A stretch of 64,000 nucleotides of DNA from Caenibius tardaugens NBRC 16725 (GTDB lineage: Bacteria; Pseudomonadota; Alphaproteobacteria; Sphingomonadales; Sphingomonadaceae): positions 2,836,001-2,900,000 of the forward strand of contig NZ_CP034179.1 in the NCBI RefSeq assembly GCF_003860345.1, in the 5' to 3' direction. The position numbers were made by a program, and so were the translations under genes. The notes beneath the pieces are model-generated. The model saw nothing but the letters and a program-made list of their open reading frames with translations, was not told the origin of the DNA and made no database searches. This document shows positions 1 through 8,501 of this stretch, piece after piece. Numbering within the stretch: the stretch's first letter is position 1; each line of letters starts with the position of its first letter.

Positions 1-44
1 AAGTGGAGGATGAGGCCGAAGCCGAGCCTTGGTCGCCGCTCTGA
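1..44 (+). CDS. C-terminal tail of a protein, probably Obg GTPase (partial)
   Basis: Only the last 13 codons are in the window, read in frame from base 3 to a TGA at 42-44. They encode an acidic tail ending in EPWSPL. Acidic tails of this type end Obg/CgtA GTPases of sphingomonads, and obg commonly sits directly upstream of proB in proteobacteria. The identity is therefore an inference from a short tail and gene order; the upstream sequence would settle it. Confidence 0.4.
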   Translation, partial: VEDEAEAEPWSPL

Positions 45-101
45 CACGTTCCACGGACGCGGCTTTGCAATCGTCGTATGACCGTCTAAGTCCGCCGCAC
101 A

Positions 102-1232
102 ATGTCGATTGCCCGTCTCTCTGATCTGGCCGATGCGGCCACATGCCCCCGCCTTGTCATCAAGGTGGGATCGGCGCTGCTTGTCGCCAAAGGTGAACCC
201 CGTCGTGCATGGCTGGAAGGACTGGTGGATGAAATCGCCGCAGCCCGTGCCCGTGGACAGGACGTGGTGGTTGTCAGTTCCGGCGCCATTGCGCTGGGCG
301 CGGCCCGGCTGCGCCTGCCCAAGGGCGGTCGGGCGAACCTTGCCGATGCCCAGGCCGCTGCGGCAGTGGGCCAGATCGCCTTGGCCGAACTCTGGTCGGA
401 GCTGCTCGGGGCGAAAGGGATCGTTGCGGCGCAATTGCTGCTGACGCTGGAAGATCTCGAGGATCGCCGCCGGTATCTTAATGCCAGCGCCACACTGGGG
501 CGGTTGCTGCAGGCGGGCGTTGTCCCTGTGGTGAACGAGAACGACAGCGTGGCGACACAGGAAATCCGCTTCGGCGATAACGACCGGCTGGCTGCCCGGG
601 TGGCGCAGGCGGCCAATGCGCAGGCGGTGCTGCTGCTGTCCGATATCGATGGGTTGTACGATCGCGATCCGCGTCAGTCGGGTGCGAACATGCTCCCGCT
701 GGTGCGCGGCGTGACTGCGGAAATCCACGCCATGGCAACGGGCGGGTCCGGCTCGGGCCTGGGCTCTGGCGGGATGACGGCAAAATTGCTGGCTGCGGAA
801 ATTGCCGAACGCGCCGGGATCGTGCTCGCGATTCTCAACGGCACCTACGACAGACCGGTGGCGCGGGCGCTGGACAAGGGGATCGGTACGCTGTTCCTGC
901 CGCGCCGCAAGGACGCCGCGCGTAAGGCATGGCTGGGCGGGCGTTTGCGGATGAAGGGCGCGCTGACGATCGACAGCGGTGCCGCATCGGCGCTGCGTTC
1001 CGGCAAAAGCCTGCTTGCCGCGGGGATCACATCGGTTGAGGGATCGTTCCATCGCGGTGATCCGGTGGCCATCCGCGACGATGCCGGAACGGTGCTGGCG
1101 CAAGGGCTGGTCGAATACGACGCTGCCGAATGTGTGCGGTTGCTGGGCCGTAGCTCGGCCGAACATGCGGATATTCTTGGTTATGCCCCCCGTTCGGCGG
1201 TGGTGCATCGCAATCAGTTGGTGCTGCTGTGA
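102..1232 (+). CDS. proB: Glutamate 5-kinase
   Basis: ATP-dependent phosphorylation of L-glutamate to glutamyl 5-phosphate, the first step of proline synthesis in the cytoplasm. The 376-residue product has the family's full length. It shows an amino-acid-kinase N-terminus with VIKVGSALLV near residue 19 and VVVSSGAIALG near residue 56, a substrate segment NENDSVATQEIRFGDNDRLA in the middle, and a C-terminal region of about 95 residues that fits a PUA domain. The ATG at 102 gives the expected N-terminus. The gene overlaps the following epimerase gene by 4 bases (GTGA), so the two are translationally coupled. Confidence 0.95.
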   Translation: MSIARLSDLADAATCPRLVIKVGSALLVAKGEPRRAWLEGLVDEIAAARARGQDVVVVSSGAIALGAARLRLPKGGRANLADAQAAAAVGQIALAELWSELLGAKGIVAAQLLLTLEDLEDRRRYLNASATLGRLLQAGVVPVVNENDSVATQEIRFGDNDRLAARVAQAANAQAVLLLSDIDGLYDRDPRQSGANMLPLVRGVTAEIHAMATGGSGSGLGSGGMTAKLLAAEIAERAGIVLAILNGTYDRPVARALDKGIGTLFLPRRKDAARKAWLGGRLRMKGALTIDSGAASALRSGKSLLAAGITSVEGSFHRGDPVAIRDDAGTVLAQGLVEYDAAECVRLLGRSSAEHADILGYAPRSAVVHRNQLVLL

Positions 1233-2137
1233 CAATTGCTGTGACCGGGGCGACCGGGTTCGTTGGCCAGGCCCTGATGGATATCGCCAACCTGAAAGAG
1301 ATCCCTGTGCGTGCGCTCGTTCGCCGACAGCAGCTTGACCGCAAGGGCGTGACCTGGGTTCATGGCGATCTTGCCAATCGCAAGGCGCTGCGCCGCCTGA
1401 TGGAGGGGGTAGAGGCCGTGATCCACGTGGCGGGCGTGGTCAATGCGCCCGATGCCGCGGGGTTCGAGGCGGGCAATGTCCAGGGCACGCTGGCCGTGGT
1501 CGAAGCCGCGCTGGCGGCGGGCGTACCGCGCTTCATCTTCGTATCCTCGCTTGCCGCGCGTGAGCCGCACCTCTCGGCCTATTGCGCCTCGAAAAGCCGC
1601 GCGGAAAAAATCGTGGCAGCCAGTGGGCTGGACTGGACGATTGTGCGCCCGCCCGCGGTCTATGGCCCGCGCGATACGGAAATGTTCGAGCTGTTCCGGT
1701 CCGCCAAGTGGGGTGTTGTGCCGATGCCGCCGCCGGGGCGTGCCTCTGTCATCCATGTCGATGATCTGGCCGCGCTTCTGCTGGCTCTGTTGCCGGGCGG
1801 CGAAGACGTGACGCACAAGGTCTTTGAACCGGATGACGGGCAGGGCGAAGGCTGGGGCCATCGGGAACTGGCCGATGCGATCGGCGGCGCCGTAGGGCGG
1901 AGGCCATGGGTGCCCCATCTCAGCCGCGCGGCGCTGGATCGCGTATCCCGGCTGGAAAGCTTTTTTCGCCGCGAAAAATCCAAACTGACCGCTGACCGGA
2001 TCAGTTACATGACGCATCCAGACTGGGTGGTGAACCCTGAACGCAGCGTGCCGCGCCTGCGATGGAGGCCGCGTGTCCGCACGCTTGATGGGCTGAAGGC
2101 CACGGCGGATTGGTATCGCAAACAGGGCTGGTTGTGA
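1229..2137 (+). CDS. NAD-dependent epimerase/dehydratase-type protein (NDUFA9-like)
   Basis: 302-residue Rossmann-fold protein of the extended/atypical SDR group. The N-terminus MTIAVTGATGFVGQAL carries the TGxxGxxG dinucleotide-binding motif, and YCASKSRAEK near residue 115 places a YxxxK-like catalytic pair. Such proteins act on nucleotide sugars or isoprenoid/quinone-related substrates, or resemble the complex I accessory subunit NDUFA9. The substrate cannot be read from sequence. The GTG start at 1229 overlaps the proB stop, which indicates coupled expression. Confidence 0.8.
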   Translation: MTIAVTGATGFVGQALMDIANLKEIPVRALVRRQQLDRKGVTWVHGDLANRKALRRLMEGVEAVIHVAGVVNAPDAAGFEAGNVQGTLAVVEAALAAGVPRFIFVSSLAAREPHLSAYCASKSRAEKIVAASGLDWTIVRPPAVYGPRDTEMFELFRSAKWGVVPMPPPGRASVIHVDDLAALLLALLPGGEDVTHKVFEPDDGQGEGWGHRELADAIGGAVGRRPWVPHLSRAALDRVSRLESFFRREKSKLTADRISYMTHPDWVVNPERSVPRLRWRPRVRTLDGLKATADWYRKQGWL

Positions 2138-2254
2138 CCCTTTTGGGGCATACTGGTGGCATTGGGCGCAAATCCACCACGTTCTGACTCGTGATGCTCG
2201 GTCTGCAGGCCGGTTTCGCCTAGAATGGCGCAAGGGGCCGCATAGGGGGCGTTG

Positions 2255-3130
2255 ATGACAAAAACCCGTGCGCATGCAAAAGGCGCGCTGACCGGTATGG
2301 TGCTGACAGGCATTGTGCTGGGGGGCTTGGTCGCCTGGTCCCCAGCCTTTGCTGGCGCGCAGGATGCACCTGACGATGCGCAGGCGGTTGTTTCGCCGGT
2401 TCCGCTTCAGGAATGCCCGCAGCAGGCCCTGTCCAGTGCATTGCCCGCAAACGCGTTGCCCGCAGATCCCGCGCCGCTGGGCCCGTTGTTCTCCGATCTG
2501 GATCAACCGCTTGATCCGGTGCCCGTGACAGACTGTATCGTGCGCCCCCCTGCACCCGATCTGTTCGGCAAAGTGGCCCTGCCCGTGCGTGTGAAAGCGC
2601 CAGCGGCCGAATGGTACAGGCTGGCGGGGCCCTCGCTCGATAGTGTGCAGGGGCCGTGGACAACACTTTTCCAACCGGGCGGCAAGGCAGGCTGGTCCGA
2701 TCCGTTGGTTGCCGTGAACCGCTGGATCAACGGATATGTGCGCTATCTCGACGATGCCAATGGCGATCGCTGGGCGTCGGCTGCGGACACCCTGCGCTAT
2801 CGCATCGGCGATTGCGAGGATTTCGCCATCGCCAAAATGGCCTTGCTCCAGCATATGGGTATCCCGGCCGACGACATGTTCCTGATCGTGGTCAGGCCAA
2901 TGCAGGGCCGGGGGGATCACGCGGTTCTGGCCGTGCGGCGCGAAGGGGTGACCTATATTCTCGACAACCGGACCGACCGGGTGCTGAGCGATCGGCAGGT
3001 CACAGATTATCAGCCCATGCTTGGTTACAATGGGCCGTTTACGTGGGTCTATGGCAGGCAGGTGGCAAACCGCACGCCGCCGCCCCGCAATGCGGACACC
3101 GTGCCGGGGGCCGGTTACTTTACGAAATAG
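2255..3130 (+). CDS. Transglutaminase-like cysteine peptidase (BTLCP family)
   Basis: Predicted exported protein of 291 residues from the ATG at 2255 (a TTG lies one codon upstream). A hydrophobic segment near residues 13-35 (GMVLTGIVLGGLVAWSPAFA) fits a signal peptide or anchor. The C-terminal half carries the family triad: Cys in YRIGDCEDFAIAK, His in GDHAVLAVR and Asp in YILDNRTD. BTLCP enzymes are periplasmic cysteine proteases such as LapG, often linked to adhesin processing and cyclic-di-GMP control. No LapD partner is visible here, so the target is unknown. It is convergent with tatA. Confidence 0.85.
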   Translation: MTKTRAHAKGALTGMVLTGIVLGGLVAWSPAFAGAQDAPDDAQAVVSPVPLQECPQQALSSALPANALPADPAPLGPLFSDLDQPLDPVPVTDCIVRPPAPDLFGKVALPVRVKAPAAEWYRLAGPSLDSVQGPWTTLFQPGGKAGWSDPLVAVNRWINGYVRYLDDANGDRWASAADTLRYRIGDCEDFAIAKMALLQHMGIPADDMFLIVVRPMQGRGDHAVLAVRREGVTYILDNRTDRVLSDRQVTDYQPMLGYNGPFTWVYGRQVANRTPPPRNADTVPGAGYFTK

Positions 3131-3165
3131 CGCGAAGCAGGCGGTAATCGCCCTGCCGAACGAGG

Positions 3166-3405
3166 TTACCGATCGCTGGTGGCGCGATCGGTGCTGGCGG
3201 CCGTCTTCTCGGCTTCGGGCGGGGTCTGGCTGATTTGTGAGGCCTTGCCCGGTGCTTCAGGTTCATCCTTTTCGGACATGCCTTGCTTGAAGCTGCGCAG
3301 ACCCTTGCCGAATTCGCCCATGGTTTCCGAAATACGGCCACGTCCAAACAAGATCAGCACCACGATCGCAACGATGATCCAGTGCGTAAGCGACATCGAA
3401 CCCAT
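3166..3405 (-). CDS. tatA: Sec-independent protein translocase subunit TatA
   Basis: 79-residue protein with one N-terminal membrane segment (HWIIVAIVVLILFGRGRISE), the FGRGRISE hinge and an amphipathic helix (GEFGKGLRSFKQGM), then a charged low-complexity tail. This is the standard TatA layout; TatA multimers form the pore for folded twin-arginine substrates. The start at 3405 has an AAGGAG ribosome site 7 bases upstream; an in-frame upstream extension lacks one. No tatB or tatC adjoins it, so it stands alone here. A 9-bp perfect inverted repeat (3168-3176 with 3184-3192) overlaps the 3' end. Confidence 0.9.
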   Translation of the reverse strand: MGSMSLTHWIIVAIVVLILFGRGRISETMGEFGKGLRSFKQGMSEKDEPEAPGKASQISQTPPEAEKTAASTDRATSDR

Positions 3406-3516
3406 TTCAAAACTCCTTTGGCGCACGCATCATAGCAGTGGCGGTGCGCCGGGGAAAGCAGTGTGCGCTATGCGCCATGCGGGCGCGGCACCGGGGCAGT
3501 CAGCCTTCCGTATTGC

Positions 3517-4317
3517 TCAGAAGACCGGTTCGTAACCCGGAGGCAGGTCGTCGGCACCGGGCACTTCGGTGCTTGTCGGCACGTGAATGCCGCATTCGGT
3601 CTTGTCCCAGCCTTTCCAGCGTCCGGAACGCGGATCTTCACCCGGCGCGACCTTGCTGGTGCAGGGCGAGCAGCCGATCGAAGGATAACCCTGTTCGACC
3701 AGCGGATGTGCCGGAAGATCGTGTTCGACCATATAGGCGTCAAGATCGTCCTTGGTCATGCCGATCAGCGGATTGACCTTGAGCCGCCCGGCAGCGTCCG
3801 AAGTATCGAGTTCGAACACCGGCAGATCGGCGCGTGTGGCCGACTGGAACGCCTTGCGGCCAGTCAGCGACGCGTCAAAATGGGCCATCGCCTTGGCCAG
3901 CGGCTGGACCTTGCGGATTTCGCAGCACCCATCCGGATCGTACGACCAGCGCAGTCCGCTTTCATCCTTGATGGCCAGTGCTTTCGCATCGGGTTCGAGG
4001 TTGATCACGTTGGTCAACCCGAGCTGCGCGATCAGTGCGTCTCGATAGGCCAGCGTTTCAGGGAAATGCTTGCCCGTTTCGAGAAACAGCACGGGCACCG
4101 CGGGATCGATCTGCGATGCGAGATGCAACAGGACCGAACTTTCTGCGCCGAAGCTCGACACCAGTGCGGCGCGGCCAGCCACCCCATCGACCAGCACCGC
4201 ACGCAGCACGTCCTGCGCCGAAGCCGCCGCAAAACGCGCGTTCAGCGCGGCGGCATCTTCAGCGGTAAAACGGGCAGCGGTATCGATGCGATCGATGCGG
4301 CGTGCGGCATCAGGCAT
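3517..4317 (-). CDS. cysH: Adenylyl-sulfate reductase, [4Fe-4S] type
   Basis: 266-residue thioredoxin-dependent reductase of activated sulfate to sulfite in assimilatory sulfur metabolism. It has the PP-loop region VSSFGAESSVLLHLAS, an LFLETGKHFPET segment, the tandem cysteine pair in DGCCEIRKVQPL, the second pair in GCSPCT, and the catalytic cysteine in KTECGIHV. The CC plus CxxC set is the cluster-binding signature of APS reductases and is absent from enterobacterial PAPS reductases. The start at 4317 was chosen because the frame upstream has no further plausible start with homology. It overlaps the DUF934 gene by 8 bases and ends a five-gene operon. Confidence 0.93.
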   Translation of the reverse strand: MPDAARRIDRIDTAARFTAEDAAALNARFAAASAQDVLRAVLVDGVAGRAALVSSFGAESSVLLHLASQIDPAVPVLFLETGKHFPETLAYRDALIAQLGLTNVINLEPDAKALAIKDESGLRWSYDPDGCCEIRKVQPLAKAMAHFDASLTGRKAFQSATRADLPVFELDTSDAAGRLKVNPLIGMTKDDLDAYMVEHDLPAHPLVEQGYPSIGCSPCTSKVAPGEDPRSGRWKGWDKTECGIHVPTSTEVPGADDLPPGYEPVF

Positions 4318-4747
4318 TGGGTAATCCGTGACGTTTTGCCCAGATCGGCGTGCGCCCGTCCGTGGTCGGCTGATACACGTCCGGCCAGCGGTTGAAGGCC
4401 GCTTCGGCATCTGCCGGATCGAGCGGTTTGTCAGGGGCGAAGGCATCGAACCCGCAGCGCCGCAAATGCGACAGGTGATCAACCGGAATTTCGCCCACGG
4501 CGCGCAGTTCGCCCGAGTAACCCGCTTCGCGCAGGATGCGCGCGGACGAAAAGCCACGGCCATCGGTGAAGACGGGGAAATTCACCTCGACCAGACGCAG
4601 CTGTTCGAGATGCCCGAGAAGATCGCGCGCGTCGTCGCCCGGTTCCAGCCGAACAGCCGTTGCGTTGGTCTGTTCCGCGAAGGAATCCACCGTGACGGCC
4701 GGATCGGCAACCTGTTCGTCGTCGCGAAAGCGCAGCACATCAACCAT
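4310..4747 (-). CDS. DUF934 family protein
   Basis: 145-residue protein starting MVDVLRFRDDEQVADP, with conserved VEVNFPVFTDGRGFSSARILRE and the segment ELRAVGEIPVDHLSHLRRCG. DUF934 proteins are found beside alphaproteobacterial sulfite reductase genes and are thought to be accessory to sulfite reduction; the biochemical role is not established. The ATG at 4747 is preceded by a strong AAGGAGG site and lies inside the end of cysI (8-base overlap). It also overlaps cysH by 8 bases. Confidence 0.88.
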   Translation of the reverse strand: MVDVLRFRDDEQVADPAVTVDSFAEQTNATAVRLEPGDDARDLLGHLEQLRLVEVNFPVFTDGRGFSSARILREAGYSGELRAVGEIPVDHLSHLRRCGFDAFAPDKPLDPADAEAAFNRWPDVYQPTTDGRTPIWAKRHGLPNA

Positions 4748-6374
4748 AGAGCGCCTCCTTGAAGGGTGCCATGCCAATCCGGCGATAGGTGTCGAGGAAC
4801 CGTTCCCCGTCCTGCCGGTTGGCGAGATAGACATCGGTGGCCGTTTCGACCGCGCCGACAATGCCGTCTTCGTCGAAGCCCGGCCCGGTGATCGTGCCCA
4901 GCGACGTATCGTCGCCTTCGCAGCCGCCAAGCAGGAGCTGGTAGTTTTCGACGCCCTTACGGTCGACGCCCAGAATGCCGATATGGCCGGCATGGTGGTG
5001 GCCGCAGGCATTGATGCAGCCGCTGATCTTGAGCTTCAGTTCACCCAGTGTGCTGCTCTTGCCGGTTTCGGAGAAGCGCGTTGCGATCTTCTGCGCGACC
5101 GGGATCGAGCGGGCGTTGGCGAGCGAGCAGTAATCGAGGCCGGGGCAGGCGATGATATCCTCGATCGTGTCGAGATTGGGCGCGCCCAGGTCTGCGGCGA
5201 CCAGCTTCTGCCACACGGTGTAGAGATCGGCCTTCTTCACGTGCGGCAACACGATGTTCTGCGCATGGGTCACGCGCAGTTCGTCGAAGCTGTAATCCTT
5301 GGCCAGATCGGCCATCACGTGGATCTGTTCTGCCGATGCGTCACCCGGAATTCCGCCCACCGGCTTGAGGCTGATATTGGCGACAATGTAGCCGGGCTGC
5401 TTGTGCGTCACGCAGTTGCGTTCCACCCACAGCGCGAAATCGGCATCGGACAGGTCCAGATCATCCGCTGCGCCGGCTTCGAAAGCGGGGTCGGTGAAGT
5501 AAGTGGAAATCCGTTCCAGTTCGGCAAGCGGCGGTTCGATGCCCTGCTGCTGCAGAAGCGCGTATTCTTCTTCCACCTGACGCGCATATTCGTCCTTGCC
5601 CAGCTCGTGGACGAGGATCTTGATACGAGCCTTGTACTTGTTGTCGCGGCGGCCATAGCGGTTGTAAACGCGCAGGCACGCTTCGGAATAGGTGATCAGC
5701 TGATCCAGCGGCACGAATTCGCGAATGCACGGCGCGATCATCGGGGTACGGCCCATGCCGCCACCGACATAGAAGGCGGCGCCCAGTTCGCCGGCATCGT
5801 TCTTCACAATGCGGATGCCGATGTCATGCAGCTTCATCGCCGCACGGTCGGTGTCGCTGGCGATCACCGCGATCTTGAACTTGCGCGGCAGGGTGAGGAA
5901 TTCCGGGTGGAAGCTCGACCACTGACGCAGCAGTTCCGCATAGGGGCGCGGATCGGCGATTTCATCGGCAGCGGCGCCCGCGAACTGATCGGAGCTGATA
6001 TTGCGGATGCAATTGCCGCTGGTCTGGATAGCGTGCATTTCCACCGTGGCGAGATCGGCCAGAATATCGGGCGCATCTTCCAGCTTGATCCAGTTGTACT
6101 GGATGTTCTGGCGGGTGGTGAAGTGGCCATAGCCACGGTCATACTTGTCCGCGATCTTCGCCAGCATGTGCATCTGTGCGGAGCTGAGCGTGCCATAAGG
6201 CACGGCCACGCGCAGCATATAGGCGTGCAACTGGAGATAGAGCCCGTTCTGCAGGCGCAGCGGGCGGAAATGTTCCTCGCTCAACCGGCCTTCGAGGCGG
6301 CGCTTGGTCTGGTCGCGGAATTCCGCGACGCGGGTATCGACCATTTCCTGGTCGTATTGGTCGTAACGATACAT
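4740..6374 (-). CDS. cysI: Sulfite reductase hemoprotein (nitrite/sulfite reductase family)
   Basis: 544-residue siroheme/[4Fe-4S] enzyme reducing sulfite to sulfide. The siroheme-cluster cysteines are seen in CPGLDYCSLANARSIP and in KISGCINACGHHHAGHIGILG near the C-terminus. The N-terminal half has the ferredoxin-like repeat (PYGTLSSAQMHMLAKIADKY, FTTRQNIQYNWIKLED). The size and lack of a CysJ flavoprotein gene nearby suggest a single-subunit, ferredoxin-type enzyme. It is coupled to DUF2849 upstream by an ATGA overlap and to DUF934 downstream. Confidence 0.93.
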   Translation of the reverse strand: MYRYDQYDQEMVDTRVAEFRDQTKRRLEGRLSEEHFRPLRLQNGLYLQLHAYMLRVAVPYGTLSSAQMHMLAKIADKYDRGYGHFTTRQNIQYNWIKLEDAPDILADLATVEMHAIQTSGNCIRNISSDQFAGAAADEIADPRPYAELLRQWSSFHPEFLTLPRKFKIAVIASDTDRAAMKLHDIGIRIVKNDAGELGAAFYVGGGMGRTPMIAPCIREFVPLDQLITYSEACLRVYNRYGRRDNKYKARIKILVHELGKDEYARQVEEEYALLQQQGIEPPLAELERISTYFTDPAFEAGAADDLDLSDADFALWVERNCVTHKQPGYIVANISLKPVGGIPGDASAEQIHVMADLAKDYSFDELRVTHAQNIVLPHVKKADLYTVWQKLVAADLGAPNLDTIEDIIACPGLDYCSLANARSIPVAQKIATRFSETGKSSTLGELKLKISGCINACGHHHAGHIGILGVDRKGVENYQLLLGGCEGDDTSLGTITGPGFDEDGIVGAVETATDVYLANRQDGERFLDTYRRIGMAPFKEALYG

Positions 6375-6673
6375 CAGATCACCCAGTTGCCGGCTTCGGG
6401 ATCAGCAGGCTTGAGAGTAAGGTCAGGGCGCACGGTCGGGCCGAGCGCACGGATACGGTCCTTGATATGGGCCGGGCGGACAGTGCCACTGTCTTCACGT
6501 ACCCCGTCGATGACATAGGATGCGTTGACGTGGCGTGCGGCTTCCTCGCGGGCGGCGATCACATCGGCTTCATCGCCGACATCGACCGCATCCTCGACGT
6601 GGAGCGACCAGTCGTCACCGGCCCACCAAATGACGGCCCCGGTCTTGAGGTCGTTTCCGGTCAGGATCTTCAT
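6374..6673 (-). CDS. DUF2849 domain protein
   Basis: 99-residue protein, MKILTGNDLKTGAVIWWAGD at the N-terminus, rich in acidic residues and ending GNWVI. This small family accompanies cysI in many alphaproteobacteria and has no proven activity; a supporting role in sulfite reduction is inferred from conserved linkage. Its start overlaps the cobA stop (ATGA) and its stop overlaps the cysI start (ATGA), so expression is tightly coupled. Confidence 0.85.
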   Translation of the reverse strand: MKILTGNDLKTGAVIWWAGDDWSLHVEDAVDVGDEADVIAAREEAARHVNASYVIDGVREDSGTVRPAHIKDRIRALGPTVRPDLTLKPADPEAGNWVI

Positions 6674-7437
6674 GGCATTGCCTCCAGCGCGACATGGGCC
6701 AGCGCGGTGTCATCCCGCGCGGTCACGTCGCCGATAATGATGAGAGCGGGGCTTTTGACCTTCGCGCGAATCACGAGATCGGGCAGCCCCGCCAACGCGG
6801 TACGCAACACGCGCATATCCGAACGCGCCGCGTTTTCAACCACGGCTACGGGTACATCGGGTGCCAGACCATCGCCCATCAGCTTTTCCGCGATCTGCGG
6901 GGCCGTCTTCACGCCCATGTAGATCACCAGCGTCCGCCCCTTGCCGGCAAGGCCCGCCCAATCCTGTTCGGTCAGGCCTTTGCACTGGCCTGCCACGAAG
7001 CTGACAATGCTGGCGCCGTCACGGTGGGTCAGCGGAATCTGTGCCGATGCCGCAGCGCCCATCGCGGCGCTGATGCCGGGGACAATCTGCACTGGCACGC
7101 CAGCCGCGCGGCAGGCTTCGGCTTCTTCGCCGCCACGCCCGAAAATCAGCGGATCGCCCCCTTTCAGGCGAAGAACATCATGCCCGGCCAGAGCTTCGCG
7201 CACGAGCAAGGCGTTGATATCGTCCTGCGCCATGGTGTGGTGGGCACGGCGTTTGGCAACGGAAACCATCCGCGTACCTGCGCGCGCCAGTTCCAGCACG
7301 GCGGGATCGACCAGCCCATCGTGAACGATCAGTTTCGCGTTCATGATTAGGCGTGCCGCGCGCAGCGTCAACAGGTCGGGATCGCCGGGGCCGGCGCCAA
7401 CCAGATACACGGTTCCAATGTGAGAACGGTCTTGCAT
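6670..7437 (-). CDS. cobA: Uroporphyrinogen-III C-methyltransferase
   Basis: 255-residue SAM-dependent methyltransferase making precorrin-2, the precursor of siroheme needed by the adjacent sulfite reductase. It shows the family signatures VYLVGAGPGDPDLLTLRA near the N-terminus, VLRLKGGDPLIFGRGGEE, and PGISAAMGAAASAQIPLTHR. It lacks the oxidase/ferrochelatase extension of CysG. As first gene of the cobA-DUF2849-cysI-DUF934-cysH operon, it makes the cofactor alongside the apoenzyme. The ATG is at 7437. Confidence 0.94.
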   Translation of the reverse strand: MQDRSHIGTVYLVGAGPGDPDLLTLRAARLIMNAKLIVHDGLVDPAVLELARAGTRMVSVAKRRAHHTMAQDDINALLVREALAGHDVLRLKGGDPLIFGRGGEEAEACRAAGVPVQIVPGISAAMGAAASAQIPLTHRDGASIVSFVAGQCKGLTEQDWAGLAGKGRTLVIYMGVKTAPQIAEKLMGDGLAPDVPVAVVENAARSDMRVLRTALAGLPDLVIRAKVKSPALIIIGDVTARDDTALAHVALEAMP

Positions 7438-7529
7438 GCATGGCCAGATGGCGGGTCGCGTGCTGATTTGCCAGCGAGAATGGTTTTGCCTGTGCCTAGC
7501 TGATCTTTATCCGGGACAGGCCGCCCGGA

Positions 7530-8501
7530 TTATCGGCCCGTGCGATCGGGATCGGCGATGTCGGCCAGAAAACCCGAATCCCGGGCCTGTTCGCGCAGTG
7601 TCAGGTGCACATCGCGCTGCGGATAGGGGATGCGGATGTCGTGTTCCTGAAACAGGCGCCACACGTTTTTGAGCACATCGGAACGCACGCCGCCAATTCC
7701 TTCTTCCGGGTCCATGATCCAGAAGCGAATTTCAAAATTGATCGCATTTTCGCCCAGCGCGACGAGCAGTACCTTGGGGTCGGGGTTTTCCAGAACGCGC
7801 GGGGCGGCCACTGTGGCCTGCATCATCAGGCGTTCGGCCAGTTCGATATCCGTGCCGAACGCCACGGGAACAGGCACTTTCACGCGGACATTGCGCGTGC
7901 TGTACGACCAGTTTTCCACCTGATTGACCATCAGGTTCTCGTTCGGGATCAGGTATTCCTTCATGTCGCGCGTGGTCACGGAAATCGCGCGGATACCGAT
8001 CTTGCGGATCTGGCCGAAACTTTCCCGCCCGCTCATATCGCTGACGGCTATCACATCGCCCGGTTTGATGGACCGGTCCATCAGCAGAATAATCCCGGCG
8101 ATCAGGTTACCGAACGTTTTTTGCAGGCCAAAGCCGATGGCCAGGCCGAATGCCCCTGAAAACACCGCCAGCGCGGTCAGATCGATCCCGAGAAAGTCGA
8201 TGCCGATAAGGACAGCGATGGCCCATACCGCGATGCTGGCCAGCTTGTCGGCCAGCAGTTTCTGCGTCGGATCGAGTCGGGTGATGCGGGTCAGCACGAA
8301 GTGCGACAGTTTGCTGATCAGTTTCGCGAAGATCACGACACTGATGATGACGAAGATCACCACCAGCGCATCCCACGCGGAAATATGCGCCTTGCCGACA
8401 TCGATGGCGTAGCTGTCGAGCGTTTCGACAAATCGGGCGAGAGGCATATTCTCCGAAGAAACGGCCTGCTTGATTCCCTCCGCGCCCGCGACCGTACCCA
8501 T
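7530..8501 (-). CDS. Small-conductance mechanosensitive channel, MscS family
   Basis: 323-residue inner-membrane channel. An N-terminal membrane helix (ALVVIFVIISVVIFAKLI) is followed by a second around residues 90-110 and the glycine/alanine-rich pore helix AVFSGAFGLAIGFGLQKTFG, the MscS hallmark. The beta domain follows (DRSIKPGDVIAVSDMSG, then EYLIPNENLMVNQVENWS), with a short C-terminal tail. It opens under membrane tension to release solutes. Its ATG overlaps the stop of the cystathionine beta-lyase gene (ATGA), so the two are co-expressed. Confidence 0.92.
   Translation of the reverse strand: MGTVAGAEGIKQAVSSENMPLARFVETLDSYAIDVGKAHISAWDALVVIFVIISVVIFAKLISKLSHFVLTRITRLDPTQKLLADKLASIAVWAIAVLIGIDFLGIDLTALAVFSGAFGLAIGFGLQKTFGNLIAGIILLMDRSIKPGDVIAVSDMSGRESFGQIRKIGIRAISVTTRDMKEYLIPNENLMVNQVENWSYSTRNVRVKVPVPVAFGTDIELAERLMMQATVAAPRVLENPDPKVLLVALGENAINFEIRFWIMDPEEGIGGVRSDVLKNVWRLFQEHDIRIPYPQRDVHLTLREQARDSGFLADIADPDRTGR

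Noticed and set aside
1214-2920. 568-codon open frame antisense to the epimerase and BTLCP genes
   Set aside because: No motif or ribosome site; opposite strand genes are well supported.
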